A DNA stretch of 41,864 bases, from NCBI GenBank assembly GCA_027459665.1, contig DAIDHN010000034.1, positions 1-41,864 of the forward strand, in the 5' to 3' direction. The DNA comes from Chthonomonadaceae bacterium. GTDB taxonomy: Bacteria; Armatimonadota; Chthonomonadetes; Chthonomonadales; Chthonomonadaceae. Of this stretch, positions 1-8,394 are shown piece after piece (within the stretch, counting starts at the first letter, position 1; each line of letters starts with the position of its first letter). Under the pieces are notes generated by a model. The model made no database searches. It saw only the letters and a list, made by a program, of their open reading frames with translations, and had not been told where the DNA came from. Made by a program: the position numbers and the translations under genes.

Positions 1-210
1 AGCGCTGAGGCGCTCAGATGCGCAGTCAGGCTCATAAGTAGTGCCTACAATCGAAGGCAGCTGCTGAAACACCAAAAACACATTAAACATGTACCAGCAC
101 TGTGTGACTGCCTGTACCCACTTAGTTAGGCACTCCCTTTTTTTGTTGGGGGGCATCTGTATGTATAAGGTGTTCCATGCGGTGAGCAGCAAGAAGCAAG
201 GCAGCATCAC
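1..210 (-). CDS. Possible membrane protein fragment, cut by left edge
   Basis: An open frame without stops runs off the left edge. I do not recognise it. The first usable starts are GTG at 210 and ATG at 207; the frame stays open upstream of them towards the end of the glyoxalase-fold gene, but I see no Shine-Dalgarno motif. The product would begin with a hydrophobic stretch (MLPCFLLLTAW), then a basic NKKRE patch, then a second apolar stretch (CWYMFNVFLVF), so it could be a two-helix membrane segment. It would be the last visible gene of the minus-strand run. It could also be a chance frame, because overlapping plus-strand frames exist here. Confidence 0.3.
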   Translation of the reverse strand, partial: MMLPCFLLLTAWNTLYIQMPPNKKRECLTKWVQAVTQCWYMFNVFLVFQQLPSIVGTTYEPDCASERLSA

Positions 211-283
211 ACAGGCCAGTGCAGCCAGGTGTGCCAGCTTGTACGAATCAAATTTGCAGGTCAGACTATTGCAATGCCGCGGC

Positions 284-619
284 TTACAGCCAGCGCGAAC
301 CTTCCATGCAGATCATTTCCACCCATTGGCCGCCAGGGCCTTCCAGGTAAAAGCTGCGCGTATTGTCGCGATGAACTTTTATCTCTTTTCCATACTGTGC
401 CGCCAGCTTCTCCAGTTCATGGCTGCTTACCCGCCATGCCAGGTGCTGAGGATGCTGATCCTGCTTTACAAAAGCCAGTTTGGCACCGCAGGCTTCTACA
501 AAAGCCCAGCTTTCATCCTGGTACAGCGCTTTTGCCCCAGGCAGCAGTTTCAGATAAAAATCAACTGCCTCTTCAATGTTTTCCACCACCATGGCGGCGT
601 GATCAAAAATGTATTCCAT
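284..619 (-). CDS. Glyoxalase/VOC-superfamily protein
   Basis: A 111-residue single-domain protein of the vicinal oxygen chelate (glyoxalase/bleomycin resistance) superfamily. The opening MEYIFDHAAMVVENIEEAVD is the typical first beta strand carrying the metal-ligand His, followed by the helix with the VDFYLKLL pattern. The end (FYLEGPGGQWVEMI) is the usual last strand with a Glu ligand. I chose the ATG at 619 because AAGGGAG lies about seven bases upstream; a GTG at 637 would overlap the previous stop and use the SD itself as coding sequence. The gene starts 14 bases after the protease-PDZ stop, so it is probably cotranscribed. The family holds isomerases, dioxygenases and resistance proteins, and the substrate cannot be told from sequence. 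Confidence 0.8.
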   Translation of the reverse strand: MEYIFDHAAMVVENIEEAVDFYLKLLPGAKALYQDESWAFVEACGAKLAFVKQDQHPQHLAWRVSSHELEKLAAQYGKEIKVHRDNTRSFYLEGPGGQWVEMICMEGSRWL

Positions 620-633
620 TCTGCAGTCTCCCT

Positions 634-1428
634 TCACATTCCCCTGCTGGGGGTGATTTGCAGCACCAGTTTTTTGCCTGCGCGTTCTACTTTCACAGGC
701 ACGGTTTTGCCGGGCTGCACCATTTCAGCGGCTCTGTAGCAGTCTTCCAGAGTGTCTGTCCATCTGCCGTCTATCGAAAGCAGCACATCGTCTGGCAAAA
801 TTCCCCCCTGGGCGGCACGGCTGCCCGAATATACCCGGGCAATGCGCACCCCTCTGCCGCCTTTTTTGCGCGCATGCACCACCATCCCCCATTCCCCTGC
901 GGGTTTTAGCATGCGCACTCCCTGCACAGAAAAGCGTGCCAGTACGCTGTTTACAATATTGGGCGGGCTGTAGCTGCCCTGCCGAAGCAGCAGCGTGCCG
1001 CTGGCATAGTTGAGGGTAAGGTGAAAATGCCCCCAGAAAGAGAGGCCCACAATTCCATCTATTGGGCCTTCCACCTGATTGAGTATAGATACCACCGGAT
1101 GATTCATCACAACCACATTCAGGTTGTTGAGAGCAGCATTGCCCAGGGCAAAGGTTTTCACCTTGAGAAATGCAGCAGGAAACAGGGAGGGGGCGGCAGA
1201 CTGGCTGCCGGCCTGCAGACCCGCCAGGGCTGCCACCCTGGTATCTACCAGGGTGATAGGCGAACCGGTATCCAAAATCAATCGGTAGGGGCCATGCCCG
1301 TTGATGTACGCTTCCACTGCAATGTGTCCGCTTGGCAGCACCTGCAGTGGCACGGCGGCACTGGTTTGTGCAGAAGCAGAGAGACGTGCGAAGCAAATCA
1401 GCATAAGAAAGCAAATCAGTCTGCGCAT
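634..1428 (-). CDS. Exported retropepsin-like aspartyl protease with PDZ domain (copy 2)
   Basis: A 264-residue protein. A signal peptide (MRRLICFLMLICFARLSASA) predicts export. Residues about 25-150 form a single retropepsin-like aspartyl protease domain with the catalytic DTGSP motif in the context GPYRLILDTGSPITLVD, so it should act as a homodimer, as retropepsins do. The C-terminal third is a PDZ domain (RIARVYSGSRAAQGGILPDD, then a VKVERAGKKLVL strand) that probably binds substrate C-termini. The start ATG at 1428 is preceded by GGGAGGG and lies one base after the stop of the previous, paralogous gene, so the pair is translationally coupled. Proteins of this build are known in several phyla but their substrates are mostly unknown. 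Confidence 0.85.
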   Translation of the reverse strand: MRRLICFLMLICFARLSASAQTSAAVPLQVLPSGHIAVEAYINGHGPYRLILDTGSPITLVDTRVAALAGLQAGSQSAAPSLFPAAFLKVKTFALGNAALNNLNVVVMNHPVVSILNQVEGPIDGIVGLSFWGHFHLTLNYASGTLLLRQGSYSPPNIVNSVLARFSVQGVRMLKPAGEWGMVVHARKKGGRGVRIARVYSGSRAAQGGILPDDVLLSIDGRWTDTLEDCYRAAEMVQPGKTVPVKVERAGKKLVLQITPSRGM

Positions 1429-1429
1429 T

Positions 1430-2311
1430 TTACATCCCTCCCGTTTGCGGCGTCAGGGTGGTTTTTATCCGTTTTGCGCCCCGCATAAATACCAGTACCA
1501 CCCCTGCGCTGCTGGCTGCGCTGTTCAGGTCTTTCAGCGCCTGCGGCAGGCTGTGTACGTTGGTGAAGCGTCTGCCCGGCATTACCAGGCGAATCAGGCG
1601 GTCGCCCGGCTCTATTCCACACAGGCTGGCTGGCCCGCCGGAGAGCACTCTTTTCACCACCACGGTTTTGCCCTCGCCTGCCAGCAAAAAACCATACAGC
1701 GGTCGGCGGGCTGCAGGCTGGCTTTTGCCCCCGCCAAGCATGGAAACCGCCATTTTGATCATGCCTCGCATCTGCTTCTGGGTTTGGTCTTCCTGTTTCT
1801 GCAGCATCAGTTCACGCCCTGTGCCGCCGGGTATCTGAAGCATTGGGTGGTACTGCACCTGTTTCCACAGCATATGCCTGTGGCTCAAATCGAGGGTTAT
1901 CTGAAACTGTGAAAGCAAAGTAAAGCCCATCACCCCATCGAGGTGCTCACCGCTCAGGTTCAGGTTGTTCATACCGGCAAGCTGTGCCAGAGAAACCACT
2001 CTTGCCATCTGGTTTTGCAGTGTTGGCCCATTCTCAAGGTGAACGCGCTGCACCACGGCCATATGTTGGGCATTGGCGGTGACCTCTGCCTTTTTGGCAG
2101 CTTCAGGCGAAAGAAACAGGGTGGGCGCGCCGGTATCCATAATGAAGGTAAACGGCCCTGCTCCATTGACCCTTGCTCGTATCAGCACATGACCAACATC
2201 GCTCAGGCTGAAAGGAATAGACCACTCAGGCGTATTCGCCTGCGCCGACTTGCAAAACATGCAAAGCAGCAGAAGGCATGCTGCAAACGGGCTTCTCCTC
2301 AGTCTCTTCAT
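1430..2311 (-). CDS. Exported retropepsin-like aspartyl protease with PDZ domain (copy 1)
   Basis: A 293-residue paralogue of the next gene with the same order: signal peptide (MKRLRRSPFAACLLLLCMFC), aspartyl protease domain with GPFTFIMDTGAPTLFLSPEA, a lysine/glutamine-rich middle (LMLQKQEDQTQKQMRG) absent from the other copy, then a PDZ domain (VKRVLSGGPASLCGIEPGDR). I chose ATG 2311 because it puts a basic n-region directly before the hydrophobic core. Upstream in-frame ATGs at 2326 and 2332 overlap the end of rhaB and would add an acidic MDNDC or MEMDNDC. No start has a clear SD, so coupling to rhaB translation is likely. Peptide bond hydrolysis is inferred from the DTG motif only. Confidence 0.83.
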   Translation of the reverse strand: MKRLRRSPFAACLLLLCMFCKSAQANTPEWSIPFSLSDVGHVLIRARVNGAGPFTFIMDTGAPTLFLSPEAAKKAEVTANAQHMAVVQRVHLENGPTLQNQMARVVSLAQLAGMNNLNLSGEHLDGVMGFTLLSQFQITLDLSHRHMLWKQVQYHPMLQIPGGTGRELMLQKQEDQTQKQMRGMIKMAVSMLGGGKSQPAARRPLYGFLLAGEGKTVVVKRVLSGGPASLCGIEPGDRLIRLVMPGRRFTNVHSLPQALKDLNSAASSAGVVLVFMRGAKRIKTTLTPQTGGM

Positions 2312-2318
2312 ACAATCG

Positions 2319-3797
2319 TTATCCATTTCCATAAATTTGTGCTTCCGCCTCCGCCCATCTCTCTTGTGAACCAGAGGGAGCAAAGATTTCGAGGGTAGCA
2401 GAGGCTGCCGCAATCTGCCTTGCCTGCGCCAGTGTATCCACTTTACCCGCGCCCATGGTTTGCAGCAGAATGCTGCCCAGGGCGGTTGCCTCCACCGGTC
2501 CGGCCACCACCCGCAGGCCGGTAGCATCTGCTGCAAGCTGGCACAGCAGGCGGTTTTGCGAGCCTCCCCCTACAATGTGCAGGGTATGCAAAGGCTTTTG
2601 GGTAAGGCTCTGCAGTTTGCGTGCAGTCCAGCGGTATTTCAGCGCCAGGCTTTCCAAACAGCTGCGCACGGTTTCGCCCACCCCCTGCGGTGCCTTGCGC
2701 CCCTTGTTATTGCAATACAGTGCAATGGCTTGTACCATATTGTGTGGCGCCATAAAGCAGGTTTCATCCGGGTCAAACATAGTGCCAAATGCAGGCGCTG
2801 CCTCTGCCATTGCTGTCAGTTGGCTATACGAATAATTGTGTCCTTCGTGAGCGTACCTTCTTCTGCACTCCTGCACCAGCCACAGCCCCATAATGTTTTT
2901 CAGAAAGCGGGTGGTGCCGCACACGCCGCCTTCATTGGTAAAGTCTGCTTCTGCTGCCTCATCAGTTAGTACAGGCGCAGACAGTTCCATGCCCATCAGC
3001 GACCAGGTTCCGCTGCTCAGAAATGCCCAGCCCCCGCCCTGTGCAGGCACTGCAGCCACTGCAGAGGCGGTATCGTGTTCTCCTACAGAGTAAAACGGTG
3101 TGGCAGGGCATCCGGTTTCAGCAGCGACATCTGCACGCAATGCTCCCACCCGCTGCCCCGGCCCAATCACTGCGCCCAGCATTCGGCTGGGCAGCTGCAT
3201 CTGCTGCATCAGTTCATAGTCCCACTGCCGTGTATTTGCATTCAGCATCTGGCTGGTAGAGGCAATGGTATACTCCACGTTTTTTTCGCCCGTAAGCCAG
3301 AACCGAAGCAGGTCGGGCATAAACAGCAGGGTTTCTGCCATATCAAGCAGCGGCGAGTTCTGGTTTTGCATACCCAGCAATTGGTACAGGGTGTTTATTT
3401 GCAGCATTTGCAGGCCAGTGCGGGCAAAAAGCTGTCGGCGGGGCATTCGTTCAAAAGCGCGCTCCACCATGCCGTCGTTGGCATGGTCGCGATAATGACG
3501 GGGGTTGCCCAGCAGCACATCTCCACTCCCCAGCAGCCCAAAATCCACTCCCCAGGTATCTATGCCAATGCCGCAGAGAGGTTCGCCCGGCAGTGCCGCG
3601 GCGCGGGCTATGCCGCTGCAGCATTCGGCATACAGCCGAAGCACATCCCAGTACATAGCATTCAGCACTTGAGTGCCGCCGGTAGCAAAACGATGCGCCT
3701 CCTCCAGTTCAATGCGCTCGCCGTCAAATGTGCCCGCCATCGCCCTGCCGCTCTCCGCCCCCAGATCAAGAGCCAGGTACCTCCATCCTTTTTGCAT
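2319..3797 (-). CDS. rhaB: Rhamnulokinase
   Basis: A 492-residue FGGY-family sugar kinase. It should phosphorylate L-rhamnulose to L-rhamnulose 1-phosphate in the cytoplasm. The N-terminal ATPase fold starts with YLALDLGAESGRAMAG, and GIGIDTWGVDFGLLG followed by RHYRDHAND is characteristic of RhaB rather than glycerol or xylulose kinase. The second half holds FLSSGTWSLMGMEL and the C-terminal signature HIVGGGSQNRLLCQLAADAT. Length is normal for the family. ATG 3797 has an SD (GGGAGGAAG) at good spacing. The rhamnose isomerase and aldolase are not in the window, although the TIM-barrel gene upstream could be a sugar isomerase. The gene lies 75 bases after the deacylase gene and overlaps the possible early starts of the next gene. 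Confidence 0.93.
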   Translation of the reverse strand: MQKGWRYLALDLGAESGRAMAGTFDGERIELEEAHRFATGGTQVLNAMYWDVLRLYAECCSGIARAAALPGEPLCGIGIDTWGVDFGLLGSGDVLLGNPRHYRDHANDGMVERAFERMPRRQLFARTGLQMLQINTLYQLLGMQNQNSPLLDMAETLLFMPDLLRFWLTGEKNVEYTIASTSQMLNANTRQWDYELMQQMQLPSRMLGAVIGPGQRVGALRADVAAETGCPATPFYSVGEHDTASAVAAVPAQGGGWAFLSSGTWSLMGMELSAPVLTDEAAEADFTNEGGVCGTTRFLKNIMGLWLVQECRRRYAHEGHNYSYSQLTAMAEAAPAFGTMFDPDETCFMAPHNMVQAIALYCNNKGRKAPQGVGETVRSCLESLALKYRWTARKLQSLTQKPLHTLHIVGGGSQNRLLCQLAADATGLRVVAGPVEATALGSILLQTMGAGKVDTLAQARQIAAASATLEIFAPSGSQERWAEAEAQIYGNG

Positions 3798-3872
3798 ACT
3801 CTTCCTCCCGCCTCCCTGTGATATTTTGAATGGATTTTTCGTCCACTGTTCAGCAAACGCACTCTCCCCTTC

Positions 3873-5423
3873 TTATGGCCGCAATATTCTGCCGGGCAGT
3901 GCATACAGGGGCATTCCGTCTTTCTTCACCTGTACCCCGTTGCACCATACATGGTGAATGCCTTTCGGAAACAGGTCGGGCTGCTCAAAAGTGGCCTCAT
4001 CGCATACATTCTGCGCCGAGAAGACCACAATATCTGCAAATGCCCCCTGCTTCAGCGTACCCCTGCCGGCAAGCCCCAGCCGGGCAGCAGAAGCCCCTGT
4101 CATTTTATGCACCGCCTCTTCCAGCTCCAGTGTGCCTGTTTCACGCACATACCTGCCCAGCACGCGTGGAAACGTGCCGCATAGTCTGGGGTGCCGCTTA
4201 CCCGCTATATGAAGCCCATCGCTGCCAATCATCGTTCTGTTCCACTGCAGCATGGTGCGCACGTTGTTTTCATGCTGGGCGTGGTGTACAAAACATGCGC
4301 GCAGCTCTTCTGCCTCAAGCGCCCGGCATATCCACTCTCCTATGCCCATGCCTTTCATGCGGGCTGCTGCTGAAAAGGGCATGCCTTCCTGGGGCAGAAA
4401 CCCGGCAGAGCGCGCCCCAGATAAAACATATACGCTCCAGTCACGACCGTCTTCCAGGCTGTCAGCTATTTCACGGCATATCCCCGAGTCGGCCAGTTTC
4501 TCCATCAGGGCATCTGGCCCTCCTTCCAGGTACCGCTCTGGCAGCAGAGCCTGCATCAGGGTAGAGCCTGCCGTGTACGGGTACACATCGCAGCTTACAT
4601 CAATGCCTTCTGCCAGCGCTTCCTCCAGAAGCTCAATCAGTTCGGAGGCGCGATCAGCGTTGCCGGGGCCATTGAGCTGCAAATGTGAAATCTGTACAGG
4701 CACGCCTGCTGCACGTGCAATATCGAGGGTTTCACGGGTCGCTTCAAACAGCTTTTCTCCATAATCACGCTGATGTATGGCAAAAAACCCTGCCGCTTTG
4801 CATAGTGCATCTATTTCCAGCCTGTCTGCCGAACGCATGGGGGAGTACCAGAGACCGGTAGACAGCCCCCAGGCTCCTTCTTCACACGCCTGCTGCATCA
4901 TGCGCACCATGCGGCTTCTTTCATCGGCCAGCGCCGGGCGGTTTTCCATGCCCATGGCAGAGGCGCGCATGGCGCCATGGGGCGCCAGATAGACTACATT
5001 GCAGGCAGCGCCGCTTTTTTCATAGGCGGCCAGCAAATCTGCCGTGGTAAGCCAGTCCCAGCGTACCTTGCTGCTGTCGCCAAAAAGCCCCTGCAGCGCG
5101 CTTTTCTGCAGCGCCAGGCCACTGGCGGTAACAGGGGCGAAACCAAGCCCGCAGTTGGTAAACACCTCGGTAGTTACCCCCTGCATTACTTTGGGCAGAT
5201 GCTGTGGCTCTGCCAGCAGTGCAATATCGGCGTGCGTATGAATATCAATAAAACCGGGCGCTGCCGCCATGCCTGCACAGTCTACTACATGCTCTGCGCA
5301 CACATACTCCGGCAGCGTTTCTACAGCGGCAATTTTATCTCCTGCAATGGCAATATCCGCCTCAAACGCGGGGCTGCCTGTGCCGTCTATTACGGTACAA
5401 CTGCGCAGTATTGTATCAAACAT
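3873..5423 (-). CDS. N-acyl-D-amino-acid deacylase (D-aminoacylase family)
   Basis: A 516-residue amidohydrolase-superfamily enzyme. It should remove the acyl group from N-acyl-D-amino acids, or act on related D-peptides. The opening DTILRSCTVIDGTGSPAFEA is the usual small beta-sandwich. APGFIDIHTHADIALL carries the first metal ligands, and TEVFTNCGLGFAPV, ALSTGLWYSP-like and MIGSDGLHIAGKRHPR motifs match the D-aminoacylase group; the last contains the catalytic Asp of SDG. The end (GTLKQGAFADIVVFSAQNV) closes the sandwich domain. ATG 5423 has GAGGAA seven bases upstream, so the in-frame ATG at 5444 is less likely. Placement ahead of rhaB suggests uptake and use of cell-wall or exogenous material, which is inference. 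Confidence 0.88.
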   Translation of the reverse strand: MFDTILRSCTVIDGTGSPAFEADIAIAGDKIAAVETLPEYVCAEHVVDCAGMAAAPGFIDIHTHADIALLAEPQHLPKVMQGVTTEVFTNCGLGFAPVTASGLALQKSALQGLFGDSSKVRWDWLTTADLLAAYEKSGAACNVVYLAPHGAMRASAMGMENRPALADERSRMVRMMQQACEEGAWGLSTGLWYSPMRSADRLEIDALCKAAGFFAIHQRDYGEKLFEATRETLDIARAAGVPVQISHLQLNGPGNADRASELIELLEEALAEGIDVSCDVYPYTAGSTLMQALLPERYLEGGPDALMEKLADSGICREIADSLEDGRDWSVYVLSGARSAGFLPQEGMPFSAAARMKGMGIGEWICRALEAEELRACFVHHAQHENNVRTMLQWNRTMIGSDGLHIAGKRHPRLCGTFPRVLGRYVRETGTLELEEAVHKMTGASAARLGLAGRGTLKQGAFADIVVFSAQNVCDEATFEQPDLFPKGIHHVWCNGVQVKKDGMPLYALPGRILRP

Positions 5424-5523
5424 ATGCACATTCCTCTTATTCACCGATAATTTGCGGTATACTAACAGAACAGCCTTTCGTTCTAATGTACAGACGAGTG
5501 GGCAGTATTACCGGAGAATTCTG

Positions 5524-5742
5524 ATGAGCAAAACTTCTGTGCGCGTACTGGGCATACTTTGCATTCTTCTCAGCGGTCCGCTGGTGCTGGCCAGCTACAG
5601 TCCCTACTTTATCATGGTAGCTCCCTACCTGCAAAACATTACTATTCTGACCGGTTTTTCATTGTTCCCTATTGGCGGATGGATGCTGCTTACCCCCATT
5701 GAAGAGCCGGATGAGGAAGAAGAAAGCGCTCATACGCACTAA
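5524..5742 (+). CDS. Small two-helix membrane protein, unknown function
   Basis: A 72-residue protein on the strand opposite to its neighbours. The start ATG 5524 has GGAGAATTCTG in front. It has two hydrophobic segments (about residues 7-24 and 32-55; VLGILCILLSGPLVLASY and ILTGFSLFPIGGWMLL) joined by a short loop, then an acidic tail (EEPDEEEES). No family is recognised. It sits between the divergent deacylase gene and the convergent TIM-barrel gene. A TATACT hexamer at 5458-5463 could be its -10 box, though the -35 is weak. The good SD and clean membrane topology argue that it is real. Confidence 0.6.
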   Translation: MSKTSVRVLGILCILLSGPLVLASYSPYFIMVAPYLQNITILTGFSLFPIGGWMLLTPIEEPDEEEESAHTH

Positions 5743-5762
5743 CTGCCTCCTCATTGCTGTTT

Positions 5763-6755
5763 CTAGAGCCTCAACCCGCCCTCAGGAATGTACTGCCGCA
5801 AGTATCTGGCCGATTCGGTAAGTTCCTGCAGCAGAACCTCTTCGGTTTTTGTACTTCCTGGAATAATCTCGGCAACCAGCCACTGCTTTTTGGCAGCAGG
5901 CAGAACAGCAGCCAGAGCAGAGGAAGCGTAGTTTTTGTGGCTCTCGCGCAGTGCCTCCAGCGTTTTTTCTATCGAAACGTGCCCCCGCTGGTTGTACTGC
6001 TGCGTAAACGGCCAGTGGTGCGAGGCATCCGGGGTTGTTTGCTGCAAATGAATCACCTCTGCAGCTGCCCCGTACTGGCGAATCCATTCTGTGTAGTCCA
6101 GGTCTTTTCCGGTCAGCCCGTAATGCTCCCCCGCCTGGTGCCCCACATCCAGCGTAACGGTAACGGGCAGTGCGTCTCCCCGGTTTTTGTTTACCTCAAC
6201 TGCAAACCACTCACATTCTTCCAGCGTCCAGGGTTTTTCGCTTGGGATATACATTTGCTCCTGCATAATGCCGGTTAGCCCGCTGTTTTTAAGCGAATCG
6301 GCGAGTTCCCGAAATGTACCCACCAGTCGCAGCATTGCTTCTTTGGTGGCCTGCGGGTTTTGCAGGGTTTCACACGAAAAAGCATCCCAGTGCCCGCCCA
6401 GCAGTGTGGTTCCCATTTCCACGGCAAGCTGCGCGGATGCTTCTATCCATTCTGCCATTTTTTTTCTGGGGCGCGGATCGCTGTGAGAAAGGCCGTGAAA
6501 GCGATGCGTTGCCATGCCTGTATAAAAGTCACAGATGGTAACGCCGTACTTGCGTGCAGCTTCCCGAGTGGCTGCCGCCTGCTCTTTCTGAAACGAAAGG
6601 TCTCCAGAAAAAAACGGGTCGAGTACGTCTCCGCAAAATGAGTGAACTGTGTATCCGCATTCGCGGGTGAGGCGCATCCAGTTCTCTGGCTGCTCCCATC
6701 TGCGTGTAATAAATGCGCCATTGATGGCAATCTCTACCAGGGGTGTTTCAGACAT
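5763..6755 (-). CDS. Sugar isomerase/epimerase-like TIM-barrel protein
   Basis: A 330-residue xylose-isomerase-like TIM-barrel protein (AP endonuclease 2 family fold). Members isomerise or epimerise free or phosphorylated sugars with one divalent metal. Visible metal-ligand type motifs are MQEQMYIPSE (strand with Glu), TLDVGHQAGEH (Asp and His) and EVIHLQQTTPDASHHW (His), plus MGTTLLGGHWDAFS. The substrate is not evident; a sugar pathway role is suggested by the Gfo/Idh gene upstream and rhaB downstream. It starts 11 bases after the alkyltransferase-like gene, with AAAGGACC in the overlap region as a distant SD, so the genes are probably one operon. Confidence 0.78.
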   Translation of the reverse strand: MSETPLVEIAINGAFITRRWEQPENWMRLTRECGYTVHSFCGDVLDPFFSGDLSFQKEQAAATREAARKYGVTICDFYTGMATHRFHGLSHSDPRPRKKMAEWIEASAQLAVEMGTTLLGGHWDAFSCETLQNPQATKEAMLRLVGTFRELADSLKNSGLTGIMQEQMYIPSEKPWTLEECEWFAVEVNKNRGDALPVTVTLDVGHQAGEHYGLTGKDLDYTEWIRQYGAAAEVIHLQQTTPDASHHWPFTQQYNQRGHVSIEKTLEALRESHKNYASSALAAVLPAAKKQWLVAEIIPGSTKTEEVLLQELTESARYLRQYIPEGGLRL

Positions 6756-6766
6756 GTGCTTTAGTT

Positions 6767-7141
6767 TCAGGTCCTTTCTTCAGTCGCGATTTCTTCATCA
6801 AACAACCCCGGTTCGCCGGGCGGCCAGCCTGCGCGACTCATATCAATGCGTTCGGGGTTTGTTGCTGTAAACGGCGTATTCTCCTGCTGCAGCAGGCGCA
6901 GCTGCTCCAGGCGCATCTCAGGCGAGCGTTTTCCTACCGGCAGCATGCCGCCTGCCCCTATCACGCGGTGCCATGGCACGTCGGAAGGAGCAAAGTACAT
7001 GGCCTGCCCCACCCCGCGTGCAGACAGGCCCGGCAGAGCCAGTATTTCGGCGATATGCCCGTAGGTAATCACCCTGCCTTTCGGTACCTGGCGCACAAGT
7101 GCGTACACCGCCTCAAAATGGGTTTCAACTGGGGTAGCCAT
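6767..7141 (-). CDS. Alkyltransferase-like protein (ATL), MGMT fold without active cysteine
   Basis: A 124-residue protein matching the DNA-binding domain of O6-methylguanine-DNA methyltransferase: VYALVRQVPKGRVITYGHIA is the helix-turn-helix entry, ARGVGQAMYFAP the arginine-finger region, and SDVPWHRVIGAGGMLP the active-site loop. In MGMT this loop reads PCHR; here the cysteine is Trp (PWHR), the hallmark of ATL proteins. ATLs bind O6-alkylguanine and hand it to nucleotide excision repair instead of repairing it themselves. ATG 7141 lies two bases after the stop of the Gfo/Idh gene, so the genes are coupled although their functions look unrelated. Confidence 0.88.
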   Translation of the reverse strand: MATPVETHFEAVYALVRQVPKGRVITYGHIAEILALPGLSARGVGQAMYFAPSDVPWHRVIGAGGMLPVGKRSPEMRLEQLRLLQQENTPFTATNPERIDMSRAGWPPGEPGLFDEEIATEERT

Positions 7142-7143
7142 GG

Positions 7144-8166
7144 TTACAGCTGCACGGTGCGCCCTTCACGTGCTGAAGTGTAGCAGGCTTCCAGCAGCTG
7201 CGTAAGCGCCCAGCCGTCATAGATATTGATGGTGCAGGAGGTATTGTCCTTGATGGCAGATACCCACTGCTTCATGGGCATGGGCAGGGCTTTTGGCAGC
7301 GAAGTAGGCACAATATAGCCTTCCAGATGCCCTGCATTCACCCTGTTGCTAATCAGCTGTATGCGCGGCCCGTTTGGTGCTGCATCTATGCCCAGGTACC
7401 CCTCGGTGCCATAAATTTCCAGCGGGTTGGGGCCGTGTCGATGCACCCAGCCAACATCCAGAATACCCAGTGCACCATTGCGAAACTTTACCGTAGCCAC
7501 CATGTTGTCATCTATGTCGTATACTTCTGTAAGATTTACCTTTTGGGCGCAAACGCTTTCAGGCTCGCCCAGAAACCAGCGCATTACATCTACCCGGTGG
7601 CAGCCCAGGTCGAAAAATGCTCCTCCTCCTGCCTTGCTCTCATCTGCAAACCATGCGCTGCCGCCATGAAACCAGCTGTCTAGCGCGGCCATGTGGGCAA
7701 TGCGTGCACGCATGAGGGTGATCTGCCCCAAAAGCCCCTCGTTTAGAATCTGCTTTGCAAACAACGTTTCAGAGCGCACGCGCGAAGGCAGCGAAATCAT
7801 GAATTTTATGCCGGCATCTTCTACCGCACGCATAATCTCAGTGGCATCTTCTGATGTAATTGCCAGCGCCTTCTCGGTGAATATATGCTTGCCTGCCTGT
7901 GCTGCCTTCACCAGCACCTCGCGGTGCATTGAGGTGGGCGCATCGCAAATAACAGCCTGCACGCTTTTAAGAGCCAGCAGCTCTGCAAGGTCGGCATAAA
8001 ACGGCACGCCGCATTTGGCAGCCGCTTCCTGCCCGCGCTGCACGTCTTCATCCCATATCGCAGTGAGTTCAAGGTCTTCTATCTCACTCATCTGTCTATA
8101 ATAGTCCCAGGCATGCACATGTGCAAAAGAAAGCATTGCTGTTCCTATTCGATTTTCTTCGGGCAT
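7144..8166 (-). CDS. Gfo/Idh/MocA-family NAD(P)-dependent oxidoreductase
   Basis: A 340-residue dehydrogenase of the Gfo/Idh/MocA family, which oxidise or reduce sugars and inositols. The Rossmann domain starts MPEENRIGTAMLSFAHVHA; the usual glycine-rich GxGxxG is altered here, which occurs in several subgroups. The EKALAIT stretch carries the conserved Lys of the EKP-type motif with Ala in place of Pro. FFDLGCHRVDVMRWFLG carries the catalytic-type Asp and His. ATG 8166 has AGGAGA seven bases upstream; earlier in-frame ATGs at 8253 and 8196 lack this. It heads the minus-strand run towards rhaB. Confidence 0.86.
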   Translation of the reverse strand: MPEENRIGTAMLSFAHVHAWDYYRQMSEIEDLELTAIWDEDVQRGQEAAAKCGVPFYADLAELLALKSVQAVICDAPTSMHREVLVKAAQAGKHIFTEKALAITSEDATEIMRAVEDAGIKFMISLPSRVRSETLFAKQILNEGLLGQITLMRARIAHMAALDSWFHGGSAWFADESKAGGGAFFDLGCHRVDVMRWFLGEPESVCAQKVNLTEVYDIDDNMVATVKFRNGALGILDVGWVHRHGPNPLEIYGTEGYLGIDAAPNGPRIQLISNRVNAGHLEGYIVPTSLPKALPMPMKQWVSAIKDNTSCTINIYDGWALTQLLEACYTSAREGRTVQL

Positions 8167-8252
8167 AACAATTCTCCTGTTTTCTATGCTTTTCAGCATT
8201 TTTCTTTTTCTTTCTTCATTTTCCCCTCTAACTCCTGCATTCCTTTCTTTCA

Positions 8253-8261
8253 TGGTATACT
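8253..8261 (+). promoter_or_regulatory. Extended -10 promoter candidate for greA
   Basis: The sequence TGGTATACT is an extended -10 element (TGn then TATACT) in the 228-base gap between the divergent Gfo/Idh gene and greA. No good -35 hexamer is seen, which is common for extended -10 promoters. It would give a leader of about 125 bases before greA. Confidence 0.45.
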
Positions 8262-8394
8262 CATTTCTTCTGCTTCACTGTGCAGGGTGCAGAAACAGCC
8301 AGATCATTCGTATTTGTTTTGAGCAGTGCAGGGGCATGCCCTATCTCTGCCCGCTGCTACTAGCGGTACAACGCAACCTTTCAGGAGAACGAGC

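Noticed and set aside
89-909. Two overlapping plus-strand frames of over 200 codons at the left end
   Set aside because: They lie antisense to the glyoxalase-fold and protease-PDZ genes, have no SD, and their Cys/Pro/His-rich translations look like shadows.
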